The position numbers were made by a program, and so were the translations under genes. A stretch of 64,000 nt of DNA from Deltaproteobacteria bacterium. Its GTDB lineage: Bacteria; Myxococcota; Kuafuiibacteriia; Kuafuiibacteriales; Kuafuiibacteriaceae. Shown piece after piece: positions 1-9,041 of the stretch. Where the stretch lies: NCBI GenBank assembly GCA_011526105.1, contig WYAZ01000001.1:1-64000 (forward strand), given 5' to 3'. How positions within the stretch are numbered: position 1 is the first letter of the stretch; the number at the start of each line of letters is the position of its first letter. Under the pieces are notes generated by a model. That model was not told the origin of the DNA. It worked only from the letters and a program-made list of their open reading frames with translations, and made no database searches.

Positions 1-117
1 CCGATCCGCGTCGGTGCGCGGTGTTGGTCCTCCTCGCGTTATCGAAGGATAGCGCGTTCGTCGGCCCGCCTTGCGCACCTCGCGTCTCGACCGTCTCGCT
101 CGGTCGGGGGTTTTGAG

Positions 118-819
118 ATGAGCTCTAAGCTGTTCCCCGCCGCCTTGCTGCTGCTCCTCCTCATCCCCGGCGCGGCGCGGGCTCAGGAGTGGGAGGAGCT
201 GTTCGAGGAGAAAGGCGTCACGGTCTGGAGCCGCGAGGTCAAGGGCACCTCCTTCGTCGAGTTCCGTGGCCGAGGCATGGTCGATGCGAGCATCCGTGAC
301 CTCGCCGCGGTCATCCGCGACAACAACAAGAAGACCGAGTGGATGCATCAGTGCGCGGAAGACTTCGCGATTCAGTATCGCGCCCCGCTGCACATCATCA
401 CCTACAATCGAACCGCGAGCCCCGTCTTCTTCATCAGCGATCGCGATGTGGTCCTGGACGTTCGCGCCAAGGTGAAGCCGGAGGAGAAGTCCATCCTCAT
501 CGAGTTCAGGAATACGAAGCATCCAAAAATGCCCGACCGAGACGGGGTCGTTCGCATGCCGCGCCTCACCGGATACTGGCTGCTCGAGGCCAAGAGCCCC
601 ACGACCACCGAGCTCACCTACCAGGTCGCGGCAGACCCCGGAGGTGCCCTACCCGCCTGGCTCGTGAACATGGTCTCCAAGAACATCCCGTTTCACACGA
701 TCGACAACGTGCGCGGGCAGATCGGAAAGCCCGGCTACAAGCAGCAGTATCTGGTTCTCGATCAGACCATCGATTGGGCCGCTTTTGGGCTCCCTGGCAC
801 CTCGACCACCGCTCAGTAG
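118..819 (+). CDS. Secreted START-domain (lipid-binding fold) protein
   Basis: A 233-residue protein with a clear Sec signal peptide: Met-Ser-Ser-Lys, then a Leu-rich core to residue 21 ending in ARAQ, with likely cleavage before Gln23. The remainder fits a single START domain, with the family's typical Val-Trp-Ser-Arg near the N-terminus, a WMHQC segment after the first helix, and SDRDVVL in the central strand. START domains form a hydrophobic cavity for lipids; the ligand here cannot be read from sequence. The ATG at 118 places the signal peptide at the N-terminus; the upstream sequence has only weak G-rich ribosome-binding potential. The next gene begins 20 bases downstream on the same strand. 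Family assignment is from recognised sequence pattern; periplasmic location is inferred from the signal peptide. Confidence 0.8.
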   Translation: MSSKLFPAALLLLLLIPGAARAQEWEELFEEKGVTVWSREVKGTSFVEFRGRGMVDASIRDLAAVIRDNNKKTEWMHQCAEDFAIQYRAPLHIITYNRTASPVFFISDRDVVLDVRAKVKPEEKSILIEFRNTKHPKMPDRDGVVRMPRLTGYWLLEAKSPTTTELTYQVAADPGGALPAWLVNMVSKNIPFHTIDNVRGQIGKPGYKQQYLVLDQTIDWAAFGLPGTSTTAQ

Positions 820-839
820 CTGGTATCATCCTGGCCTTC

Positions 840-2426
840 ATGGCTCAGACTCCCAGGCGCCCCAAAGGAAGCTCCACCGGCGCTCGCCGGCGTGTTCGGC
901 GCCAGGAGCCGACCGAGCGCGTGCGCGTCAAGGCGAAGGCGCCGCTCATCGAGCGCAAGGACGACTTCTTCGACGAGGGAGAGAGCGAGACCGTCCTGCA
1001 CGAAGACGCCACGCCCAAGATCAAGGCGACCGTGCCCACCTCCGTCTTCTTTGATGAGGACCGCACCGAGCTTGCACCTCCGCCGCGCCGCCCGAAACGC
1101 AGCTCGACGCGAGGCGAACGCAAGCTGAAGGCGGCGCCCGCGAACGGACCTGCGGCGAAGCCCGGTCGTCCCATGCAGATGCCTGGCACCGAGGCCGCGG
1201 CGGCCTTGGCGGCGCGGGTCAAGGTGGAGCGGCTCGCGGAACGACTCCCGAACGTTCGCATCCCGGCGCTGCGTCCCTTCGCCGTCTTGATCGATCCCAA
1301 ACACCTGACTCGACTGGAGGAGGCGCTCTCGGGTGAACTGGATGTACGAGGCGCCTCGATTCGAGATCTTGCCACCGGGCTCATGCAGGGGCAGGCCTAT
1401 TCGTCGCTGACTCTGGAAGAACGCGCGGTGCTCCTCGGGGCCGTCGCGCCGACGGCCGAGCGCGCCGAGACCTGGAAGCTCGCGACCCAGCTCCTCGACG
1501 CGATGCCCAAGGGCGGCAAGCGCGGCGCGCGCAGTCGAAGCCTCGACATCTTTGCGGCGCTCGATGCTCGGCACTGGCCCTCCTTCGTCGAACTCGCGAC
1601 GCGACCACTGCACCGACGGCCCATCCTCGAGGACCAAGACCTCGAAGGCGGCGCGCTCGTTGACCATCTCTATTCGCTCGCGACTCTCGAGAAGCTTCCG
1701 GCTGAGATCGAAGAGCGCGGGCTCCGTGTTCGCGACGTCCTGACCTTGGTCCTGGCCACACTCGCCAAGCCCGCACGGATCGCGCTCGAAGAATCCGCCG
1801 ACGGAATCCTGGCCGCGCTCGAGTTCGGACTGGCCGAGACCTCGCCCGGCGAGTACGCGCGCCTGTGGCGCCATCTCGTGAGCGCCCCCATGGCGGTCTC
1901 GTTCGCCGGCGATCAACGCATCGAGCTCGACCAGCACCTCGAGAAGACCGACGTCGCCTTCAGCGGCACGAACACTCCGCTCCGGGTTGGGCTCGAGATC
2001 CTCGCCGGCCATATTCGGCCCCGCCGAGGGCCCACGCGCACCGCCTTTTTGATGCCGGGCGGTCAGGGCGTGGACGCCGACGTCGTCTCGCGCGCGCTGA
2101 GCCTGCTGTACGGGGTGCCCTATGCCGTGGCCGCCGGTCCAGCCGCGATTTCACGCATGCTCGGCACCATCCGCCGCGAGCCCGATCGCGTACCGCCCGC
2201 GTTCGTCAGTGTGCTCTACGACGGCGGCGAACGGCTGTTCGTGTTCGACCGCAAGGGAGCCACCCGGTTGTTTGTACGCTCGCCGCACGGGGCCTCCAGC
2301 AAGAGCAAGGGCTCCGACCGGCAGCGGCCTCCACGCGAGGTCGAAGACCCCGCCCGCGGGCTCGAGAGCATGCCCATCGAGTACCTCGAGGCTCAGGTCG
2401 GCGTGGTCATCGCGCCCACGACCTGA
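840..2426 (+). CDS. Hypothetical protein with basic disordered N-terminus
   Basis: A 528-residue protein I do not recognise. Residues 1-120 are Arg/Lys/Pro-rich, contain two acidic patches of the FFDE type, and look disordered. The rest, from about residue 130, is a folded, helix-rich region with evenly mixed charge, and there is no signal peptide or membrane segment. The open frame extends further upstream, but that part lies over the START gene in another frame and has shadow-like composition, so I chose ATG 840. A TATCAT hexamer at 824-829 ends 10 bases before this start and could be its own -10 element. The gene converges on the VWA lipoprotein gene with 21 bases between the stops. Function unknown. 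Confidence 0.7.
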   Translation: MAQTPRRPKGSSTGARRRVRRQEPTERVRVKAKAPLIERKDDFFDEGESETVLHEDATPKIKATVPTSVFFDEDRTELAPPPRRPKRSSTRGERKLKAAPANGPAAKPGRPMQMPGTEAAAALAARVKVERLAERLPNVRIPALRPFAVLIDPKHLTRLEEALSGELDVRGASIRDLATGLMQGQAYSSLTLEERAVLLGAVAPTAERAETWKLATQLLDAMPKGGKRGARSRSLDIFAALDARHWPSFVELATRPLHRRPILEDQDLEGGALVDHLYSLATLEKLPAEIEERGLRVRDVLTLVLATLAKPARIALEESADGILAALEFGLAETSPGEYARLWRHLVSAPMAVSFAGDQRIELDQHLEKTDVAFSGTNTPLRVGLEILAGHIRPRRGPTRTAFLMPGGQGVDADVVSRALSLLYGVPYAVAAGPAAISRMLGTIRREPDRVPPAFVSVLYDGGERLFVFDRKGATRLFVRSPHGASSKSKGSDRQRPPREVEDPARGLESMPIEYLEAQVGVVIAPTT

Positions 2427-2447
2427 GTCGGGCGAACCCGGCCTTCG

Positions 2448-5400
2448 TCAGGGCAGGCAGATCGCGCCGTAGCGGATCTCGATGGTCGCGCCAGGCGGGG
2501 GCACCGAACCGCCGTTGAACTCGACGGAGTTCGAGGTGGCATCGTAGGTCCAGCCGCTCGCGGCGTCCTGCGTCACCAGGTTGCCATTCACGCGAACGAC
2601 GATGGTCGTGGGGTCCGCGAGCCGAGTGAGGGTCCAGGCGGTGCGCAGCGCAAAGACGCCAAGCCCGATGTTCTGAAGCATGGTCGTCCAGGACGCAGCA
2701 CAGATGGACTGAAACTGACCGCCGAGCTGACCGGCGGCGTCGAAGTAGCGCTGTCCGGCCGCCGCGGTGGCGCACCCGCCGGGTACGTCGCCGGCGATGG
2801 CCGAAAAACTCGTGAGCTGGGGGTTTCTGAAGCCCTTGAGGTTCCGGAAGAAGTCGACATACAGACCCACGGGACCCGGGGACTGATCCTCCTCGTCCGA
2901 GACCCCGATGACCGCGAGCCGAGCATCGGGTCGCAAGAAGCCGGCGTTGTCGGAGTTCTCGACCGGAGGCTCGAGCGCGATCTTCGCGGCGGCCAAACAA
3001 GCCTCGGCTTCGTCGGAGCCACCGGGGTTGGGTCGGCGGTTGCCATTGGGCGGATTGGTCACACGCACGGCGCACTGAAACGCCGCCACGCGGTTGGGGT
3101 CGGAGCTGGTGATGATCTTATTGAAGCCGTTGCACGCCCAGAGCTTTCCGGAGACGGCGTCGTTGATCTCGGAGGTGATGACACCCACTTGGTAGTCCAC
3201 GTTCAGCGAGTCTGCGTAGTTGATGAAGCCCTGCAAGTTGTTGGAGAGCAGGTTCTGCTCGTCGTCCATGGAGCAGGAGTCATCAACGACCCAGAGGATG
3301 TCGACCTTGTTCTCGGAGAGCTGGGTGAAGCTGTCCACCTGGTTGCGATTAGCGGTGGACTCGCCGCGGAGCGGCACCGTGCTCTGTGTGGTGACGTTGT
3401 TCTCCACCACCAACAGGCCTTGATGCACGGTGGGGTTCAGCCGCGTGGGATAGAACCGCACCGAGACCTCGGCGAGCTGCCCCGGCGAGATGCTCATGGC
3501 GTAGGGCGCATTCACGTTGTTGCCGGCAGCGTCGCGGACGCGGGTCACCAAGAAGACTGGATCCGAGGTGGGATCGATCGCGATGGAGGTGATGCTCAGC
3601 GCGCCGCTGCCCGAGTTGTAGATGCGGAGCGTGCGCTCTTCAGAGCCGCAGGAGCTGCGGTTGTCCGGAGGCTGCGGGTTCTCGTAGGTCACGAGTCCGA
3701 AGTCGATCTCTCCCGGGATGATGTCGATGGTGGGCACGGTGGGCCGCGCGGTAATGCCAATGGACCAGGCCGGCTTCGCGAGGCCGGTGCCAGCGAGCGT
3801 GAAGTCCACGTAGTTGAGGAGGCTCGTGTAGCCGAGCGGGTTGCTCGTGCCACCGGTGGGCGCGAAGGTCACGTCGATCTGCGCGGCCTGTCCGGGGCCA
3901 AACACCGCGGGTAGCGTGGGGCCGGTCGCGGTAAACTGCGTGCCGCCTTGGGCTTGCAGACGGAAGGTCTGAAGCGTGCAGTCCGTGTTGCCTGTGTTGG
4001 TGATTCGAATGGGCATCGTCTTCGTGAAGCCGATGTTCACCGAGCCGAACTGGAGCGTGCCGTCTTTGCCCACGAGCGAGAAGCCGGAGGGATTGACCGA
4101 GACGTCGCAGAGCGCGGCGCCGCCGCCATCCGCGATGAGCTCCACGTTGATTGCATCACCCGGCGCGGGCTCATCGGAGGTGACGGTGAAGTTGGAGGTA
4201 TCGGTCTGCGGGGTCTGTCGAGCCGGCCCGGTGTAGCGGACCATGACTTCGACCGCATCACCCGCCGCCACCGTGAAGGGCAGCGCCGGCTTGTTCACGA
4301 AGGCGAAGCCATTGTCCGGGTCCGTGATGTCGAGGACGTTGCAGGTGCGGGCGCCGTTATTGGTGATGAGCGCGGTGCGGTCCGAGGTCGAACCCGCCGC
4401 GACCACGCCGAAGGTCAGGCGAGACGGCAGCACGTCGAGATCACAGGTGGACGCGGCCCCGGTGAGCGCGACCCAGCTACGAATCTGGCCCCCGCCGGAG
4501 GCGTATCGGAGACCGCCTCGCGAGGTGCCGGCGGCCGTGGGCCGGTAGGTGATGACGCCTTCGGAGTACTCGCCACGTGCGAAGGTCCCGGTGGGAAACG
4601 CGGTCGTGATCTGGAACTCCGGACCGGTGACGTAGGGCTGAATCGTGGTCTCGAGGACCGCCTCGGTGAGATCGACGGGCTCGGTGCCACAAGACTCGAG
4701 CCGAAGGGTGCGCGGTTCGGAGGCGCCGACATCGACGAAGCCGAAGTCCACGGCCGAGACGCGCTGGCAGTTCTCACCCTCCATGACGCAGACGCAGAGT
4801 GCGGGTCCAGCGCCCGTGCCGTTGATGGGGACGTCGACGGTGCCCTTGCTGGCGTCGCTGGAGACCACACGCACGTAGCCGCTGTCATCGCCGGCGTCGA
4901 AGGGGTCGTAGCGCACGTTGACGGTGTACGACTCGCCGGGCTTCAGGACTCGGCAGAGGTTCATGAGATCGCAAGCGGGCGCGTTGGTGGGGCGCTCCGG
5001 GATCTCGGTGGCCTCCGGGGTGCAGAACTCGAAGGTCCCGGTGTCGAGCTTGATGGACTTCAGATCGAGGTCGCCCTGCCCGACGTTCTTCAGGACCAAA
5101 GGCTCGGTCGCGGTCTGTCCCTTCAGCACATTGCCAAACTGGATGGCGGGGTCTGCAACGTCGGGCTCGCAGCCGTTGGTGCCGCAGATCTGAAGCTTGC
5201 CCTGGCCGGTCGCGAGTCCGAAGACCACTTCTTTGCGGTTCGGATCATCCGAAGTGATGAGCAGGTCCACGAGATCCGACTCGGCATCCTGGGCCTGGAA
5301 GTTCACGACGATGACGAGGCCCGGCGGAGTCTGAAGATTGGCGCTGGCCGGAATGCTGACCGGGAGCGTGAGTGGGTTGCCAGTGGCGTCTTGGAGGGCG

Positions 5401-5720
5401 AGCGTGAACTCCGGATCCGCGACCGAAAGCTCGACCCGACTGATCGCAAGCGGGGCGGTGCCGACCGAGCGCACTTCGAATCTCCGCTCGGTGACCGCAC
5501 CGAAGTCGGAGGTCTGAGCGATGTTCTGCGCGGAGTAGTCGTCCGGAATCCGTCGTGCGACGCCGGCGCCGGAGCAGGGATCCTGCTCGAGCAAGGTCAG
5601 CCGCATCTCCACCGGCACTGGACCGAGTTGCCGGTCTTCGTCGCAGCTGCAGCGAGGCAGCGCCAGGCTGGCCAGGGCCAAGGCGACAAGGGTGTGAATT
5701 CGGTACGTTCGGCTCGCCAT
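2448..5720 (-). CDS. Large VWA lipoprotein with ASH/HYDIN-like repeats
   Basis: A 1,090-residue exported protein. The start chosen (ATG at 5720) gives a signal peptide with Arg-Thr-Tyr-Arg, a hydrophobic core and a cysteine in ALPRCSCDE, a poor but plausible lipobox. Five immunoglobulin-like repeats of about 100-120 residues follow, each opening with a [ILV]xFGxV strand (for example QFGNV, DFGFV, TFGVV, QFGSV, DFGLV), as in choice-of-anchor D/ASH/HYDIN domains. Residues about 805-1010 form a von Willebrand A domain with a MIDAS motif DDSCS preceded by DILWVV, then a TPxxx-poor second half. These domains suggest a cell-surface adhesion or binding role with a divalent metal site. The gene converges with the unknown protein at 840-2426. 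Partner or ligand is unknown. Confidence 0.8.
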   Translation of the reverse strand: MASRTYRIHTLVALALASLALPRCSCDEDRQLGPVPVEMRLTLLEQDPCSGAGVARRIPDDYSAQNIAQTSDFGAVTERRFEVRSVGTAPLAISRVELSVADPEFTLALQDATGNPLTLPVSIPASANLQTPPGLVIVVNFQAQDAESDLVDLLITSDDPNRKEVVFGLATGQGKLQICGTNGCEPDVADPAIQFGNVLKGQTATEPLVLKNVGQGDLDLKSIKLDTGTFEFCTPEATEIPERPTNAPACDLMNLCRVLKPGESYTVNVRYDPFDAGDDSGYVRVVSSDASKGTVDVPINGTGAGPALCVCVMEGENCQRVSAVDFGFVDVGASEPRTLRLESCGTEPVDLTEAVLETTIQPYVTGPEFQITTAFPTGTFARGEYSEGVITYRPTAAGTSRGGLRYASGGGQIRSWVALTGAASTCDLDVLPSRLTFGVVAAGSTSDRTALITNNGARTCNVLDITDPDNGFAFVNKPALPFTVAAGDAVEVMVRYTGPARQTPQTDTSNFTVTSDEPAPGDAINVELIADGGGAALCDVSVNPSGFSLVGKDGTLQFGSVNIGFTKTMPIRITNTGNTDCTLQTFRLQAQGGTQFTATGPTLPAVFGPGQAAQIDVTFAPTGGTSNPLGYTSLLNYVDFTLAGTGLAKPAWSIGITARPTVPTIDIIPGEIDFGLVTYENPQPPDNRSSCGSEERTLRIYNSGSGALSITSIAIDPTSDPVFLVTRVRDAAGNNVNAPYAMSISPGQLAEVSVRFYPTRLNPTVHQGLLVVENNVTTQSTVPLRGESTANRNQVDSFTQLSENKVDILWVVDDSCSMDDEQNLLSNNLQGFINYADSLNVDYQVGVITSEINDAVSGKLWACNGFNKIITSSDPNRVAAFQCAVRVTNPPNGNRRPNPGGSDEAEACLAAAKIALEPPVENSDNAGFLRPDARLAVIGVSDEEDQSPGPVGLYVDFFRNLKGFRNPQLTSFSAIAGDVPGGCATAAAGQRYFDAAGQLGGQFQSICAASWTTMLQNIGLGVFALRTAWTLTRLADPTTIVVRVNGNLVTQDAASGWTYDATSNSVEFNGGSVPPPGATIEIRYGAICLP

Positions 5721-5848
5721 TAAGTCGGTCCTCGGCGAGGACCCTAACGATGAGGTGGGCGTTCCAGAATACGACAAAAGGACTGTCAGTTACGGCCTAC
5801 ATGTGTTGCCTGGAGTGCCACACGAGAAAGCGGCTATCCTGACGGGCA

Positions 5849-6823
5849 GTGCTCGGCACGGGGAGTTATCCTACATGGGGCGTCCTCCTCGTAGGGATCT
5901 TGGGGGGCTGCGCGAGCAGTCATCCCGGAAGCTGGGAGGACGGCGCCACCTTGGGACGAGCGCCGGGGCTCGGCGGACCCATCGCCGCGCGCGCGACCAC
6001 GCCCACCCGGCGCGCGGCTGAACACCCGCAGATCGAGAGCGCATCCGAACCCATCGAGGTGCAGCTCCTCCGTTTTTCGGCGCGGCGACGCGCGCTCATC
6101 CAAGCAAGAGAGAGGCAAGGCGGGGTCTGGCCGGCCGAGGTCGTGGTCCTCTTTCAAGATCTCTTCGACGCCCTGCTCGTCTCGCTCGATCCCGTGGCCG
6201 AGGCCCGCCTCTCGCGACGTGCGCTCATCCAGGCGCGCGTGGTGCCCGAGGCCGAGCTCGAGATGACCGTGACGCGCTTCGGCGCGCCGCCCAAGGAGCT
6301 CGCGACCGCGCTCTCTCGCGTTCAGGTCGCGGTCACCTGGCACATGCGAGAGCTCGCCCTGCGCGAGCGCGGCGTCGAGACGAACTCTCCGCTGCACGGC
6401 GTGACGATGGCGTGGCCGCTGCAACCTGTGTTGCTGACCAGCGCGTTTGGTTATCGCCGAGATCCCATGCACGACGAGATCCGGTTTCACTCCGGCGTGG
6501 ATCTCGGCGGCCAAAAGGGTGAGCTCGTGTTCGCGGCCAGCCCCGGCGTCGTCATGGAAGCCGGATGGAGCGGCGCCTACGGAAGACGCGTGGTGATTCA
6601 GCACGCCGAAGGTCTGGCCACGGTCTACGCGCATCTCGACGGGCTGCTCGTCGTGGAAGGCGTGCGCGTGGAGCTCGGTAGCCCGCTCGGCTTCCTCGGG
6701 TCGTCCGGAAGGTCCACAGGGCCACATCTGCACTTCGAGGTGCGCCAGTTCGGCGAAGCGGTGGACCCGCTGGATGTGGTGGGACGCACGGTGATGCGAC
6801 CGCGGATGGCGCAAGCGGACTGA
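5849..6823 (+). CDS. M23 (LytM-type) peptidase lipoprotein
   Basis: A 324-residue protein. The GTG start at 5849 gives a short hydrophobic leader ending in a lipobox, ILGGC, so it is probably lipid-anchored. The C-terminal 130 residues are an M23 metallopeptidase domain: HSGVDLGG carries the first two zinc ligands (His and Asp), and GPHLHFEVR carries the HxH pair. The residues needed for zinc and catalysis are therefore present. The central helical region (residues 60-180) resembles the coiled N-terminal part of envelope LytM factors. Expected role: cleaving peptide cross-bridges in peptidoglycan, or activating amidases. TATCCT at 5835-5840 ends 8 bases before the start and may be a -10 box giving an almost leaderless mRNA. 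Confidence 0.85.
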   Translation: MLGTGSYPTWGVLLVGILGGCASSHPGSWEDGATLGRAPGLGGPIAARATTPTRRAAEHPQIESASEPIEVQLLRFSARRRALIQARERQGGVWPAEVVVLFQDLFDALLVSLDPVAEARLSRRALIQARVVPEAELEMTVTRFGAPPKELATALSRVQVAVTWHMRELALRERGVETNSPLHGVTMAWPLQPVLLTSAFGYRRDPMHDEIRFHSGVDLGGQKGELVFAASPGVVMEAGWSGAYGRRVVIQHAEGLATVYAHLDGLLVVEGVRVELGSPLGFLGSSGRSTGPHLHFEVRQFGEAVDPLDVVGRTVMRPRMAQAD

Positions 6824-6835
6824 GCGCAGTGCGCG

Positions 6836-6985
6836 GTGATCGGACTCGACGCGTGTCCAAGCTTTGTGAACCTGGCGAGAGCAGCGACGGGCTGCGAGGT
6901 GTTGCAGCAAAACCTCCTCGAACGTCCTGCGGGCAAGCCGCGCGCCGAGCAACCATCCACCGTCGCGGTCTCGACGAGTCGATTC
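6836..6985 (+). pseudogene. Remnant of a class I SAM methyltransferase with internal deletion
   Basis: Fifty codons read as two pieces of one known protein type. The first piece (IGLDACPSFVNLAR, then GCEVLQQNLL) matches the post-motif-I strand and acidic turn of small class I methyltransferases. It runs directly into RPAGKPRAEQP, which in those enzymes lies near the very C-terminus. The core of the fold, including the SAM-binding glycine motif upstream and the active-site half, is missing, with the join near 6920. The remnant starts 12 bases after the M23 stop codon. From about 6986 to 7284 I see no further recognisable coding sequence on either strand. The match is from memory of the family pattern, not from an alignment. 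Confidence 0.5.
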
Positions 6986-7284
6986 GGTCCGTCGGCAGGC
7001 GTGACCCCGAGGCGACCTGGGTCGAGGTCGAGGTCGTGCACGAGGAACGAGTCGGCGCGCGTGGGGATGGCGTCGTGTTCCCGCCGACGAAGCGCGCTTT
7101 GCCTTCGGGGAAGCACCGAGGAGCGACGTGTTTGCGGACACGGTGTGGAGCCGCGGGACGTGTTCGGTTGAGCTCCGGGGATGATGCTCGGCGTGGGCGC
7201 GGACCCATCGAAACGCACGCTCGAGGACGCATGGCTGTATCGAGTCGAGACACTCTCGCTCTCTCCGCAACTGCAGCCAGGGGA

Positions 7285-8568
7285 CTAGTACCGGTTTGTG
7301 GGCACCGCCGCGTCATCCGCAGGCACCATGCGATCCACGATCGCCGCGCCGATCGAGTCGCCCCACACGTTCACGGTGGTGCGGAAGCGATCGAGGATCC
7401 AGTCGATGGAGAGCAGCAAACCAATCCCCTCCGCCGGCAGACCGACCGCGCCAAGCACGAGCACCATGGTGACCAGACCCGCCTCGGGAATCGCTGCCGC
7501 CCCGACCGCCGCCAGAGTCGCCGTCACCGCGATCAGAAGATGCTGGGCGAAGCTGAGCTCGATACCCATGGACTGGGCGATGAAGATGACCGCCACGGCT
7601 TCATACAGCGCCGTGCCATCCATGTTCACCGTCGTGCCCAAGGGAATGACTAGGTCGGCCGCACGCCGCGCCACCTTGTTATTCTCGACGACGCACTGAA
7701 GCGTAACGGCCATGGTCGCCGCGGACGACGCGGTACCAAAGGCCGTCAGCAGCGCATCCACCATGCCACGCGCATAGGGCCACCATCGTCTCCGACCGAT
7801 GAACACGAGCAGTGCGGAGAGGTTGATGAACGCATGCACGAGGAGGCCGAGCATGACCGTGGCCGCATACCAGCCCAGGCCTGCCAGCTCCTGCCACACC
7901 ACCGCGCCGCCGCCCGCCTTACCAATGCGGTCCGCCACCAGTCCGAGGATCCCGAGCGGCGCGAACCAAACCAAGAAGCGAACCAGCTTGAGCAAGGCGT
8001 CGTTCGCCGCGACGATCACGTCGTTGAGCGGCTTGGCCGCGGGGCCCATCAAAGACAGCACGATTCCGATCGTCACGCTGAACACGATCAGGCCAAGGAT
8101 ATTGCTGTCCGCTGCGGCCGCGATGATGTTCGACGGAAACATGCTGGTGATCACATCGTAGATGGCACGCGCCGGGGTCTGAGCCACCGCCTTCGCCAAC
8201 TCGACCGGCGCCGCTGCGGCGTTGCCCACCGCGTGCGAGCCAGGATTGATCAGCGAGACGAGCACGATGCCCGTGACCACCGCGAGGAACGTGGTGGTCA
8301 TGAAGTAGACCACCGTCGCGGAGGCGGCCTTGCCCACGCGCCGCAGATCACCCATCCCCGTGACGCCGACGACGATGCTGGTCACCACCAACGGCACGAT
8401 CAACGCCTTCAGCGCCGACAAGAACACGACGCCGAGCATGCGCACGAACAGCACGAACGGTTCGACGGAGGGATCGGCCCAGCGCTCGCCAAGCGAGGCG
8501 CCGATCAAGAGACCAAGCAGCGCGCCGGTGAGCATGGCGGCGGGTAGTACCCAGGGTTTGATTCGCAT
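7285..8568 (-). CDS. Dicarboxylate/amino acid:cation symporter (DAACS, SLC1-like)
   Basis: A 427-residue inner-membrane transporter of the glutamate/dicarboxylate:Na+ or H+ symporter family, with about eight transmembrane helices and two re-entrant loops. Diagnostic features are the serine-rich hairpin tip (GTASSAATM) and the helix 7 metal-binding motif NMDGTALYEA, which lies closer to the EAAT/ASCT-like wording than to DctA. Substrate is therefore a small dicarboxylate or neutral/acidic amino acid, not resolvable further. ATG 8568 begins the first hydrophobic helix; the upstream in-frame extension looks non-coding. On the minus strand a TATGGT hexamer (8583-8578) ends 9 bases before the start. 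The gene stands alone between two pseudogene fragments, which suggests past rearrangement here. Confidence 0.88.
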   Translation of the reverse strand: MRIKPWVLPAAMLTGALLGLLIGASLGERWADPSVEPFVLFVRMLGVVFLSALKALIVPLVVTSIVVGVTGMGDLRRVGKAASATVVYFMTTTFLAVVTGIVLVSLINPGSHAVGNAAAAPVELAKAVAQTPARAIYDVITSMFPSNIIAAAADSNILGLIVFSVTIGIVLSLMGPAAKPLNDVIVAANDALLKLVRFLVWFAPLGILGLVADRIGKAGGGAVVWQELAGLGWYAATVMLGLLVHAFINLSALLVFIGRRRWWPYARGMVDALLTAFGTASSAATMAVTLQCVVENNKVARRAADLVIPLGTTVNMDGTALYEAVAVIFIAQSMGIELSFAQHLLIAVTATLAAVGAAAIPEAGLVTMVLVLGAVGLPAEGIGLLLSIDWILDRFRTTVNVWGDSIGAAIVDRMVPADDAAVPTNRY

Positions 8569-8837
8569 CCGGCCGCCACCATAGCCGAGGTCGGAATCTG
8601 ATCGAATCGCGCTACCGACCGGGCTCAACAAGCACCCTCTGCTCCAAGCGGCCAAACGCCGCGGGTCTCCGTCCGCCCCCGAAAGGCCCCGCTCAGGGGC
8701 CCAGGACGGCCACCCGCCCCACGCCGACGTTCTCAGGCGGACCCCCGAGGCAGGAAGAGGCCCAGGCATGACGTGTTCGCGCGAACGAGCGGAGCCTTCT
8801 CCCGCAAGCGACCGAAACCCCGGGCGCGGACTCGGGT

Positions 8838-9041
8838 CTGGTCAGCGCGGTCTTCCTCGAACGCGACGGAGCGCACCAGCTTCGCGCGCGTCTATCGAGC
8901 GTCGCGAACATGGGCACATACCCGCAGCTCGAACGCCTGATCGTGGATCACGCATCCACAGACGCCATCGCCGCGGGCCTACCGCTCTCGGTCCACGGAC
9001 GGCTCCAAGAAGGCCTCATCGACGAGCGCTCCTGGGCTTGA
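8838..9041 (+). pseudogene. Remnant of a family 2 glycosyltransferase N-terminus
   Basis: An open stretch lacking a plausible start codon reads LVSAVFLERDGAHQLRARL, then TYPQLERLIVDHASTDA, and stops at 9039-9041. This follows the N-terminal pattern of family 2 glycosyltransferases: a VSVVI-type first strand, RDG, a helix with a LxSV ending, QTYxxLE, and VVDxxSTD. The nucleotide-binding Asp of DHASTD is still present, but everything after about 60 residues is missing and there is no upstream ATG, GTG or TTG. It overlaps the 3' end of the opposite-strand methyltransferase by 26 bases. I see nothing else in 8584-8837. A decayed fragment is the best reading; a short unrelated ORF is the alternative. 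Confidence 0.45.

Noticed and set aside
3948-5723. 591-residue open frame antisense to the VWA lipoprotein
   Set aside because: It follows from high third-position G+C on the opposite strand. Composition is Arg/Gly/Val/Asp-rich with no domain signature, while the minus strand has clear ASH repeats and a VWA MIDAS motif.
7181-7288. Short plus-strand ORF ending beside the symporter stop codon
   Set aside because: Only 35 codons, no ribosome-binding site and no recognisable motif; not enough support for a gene.
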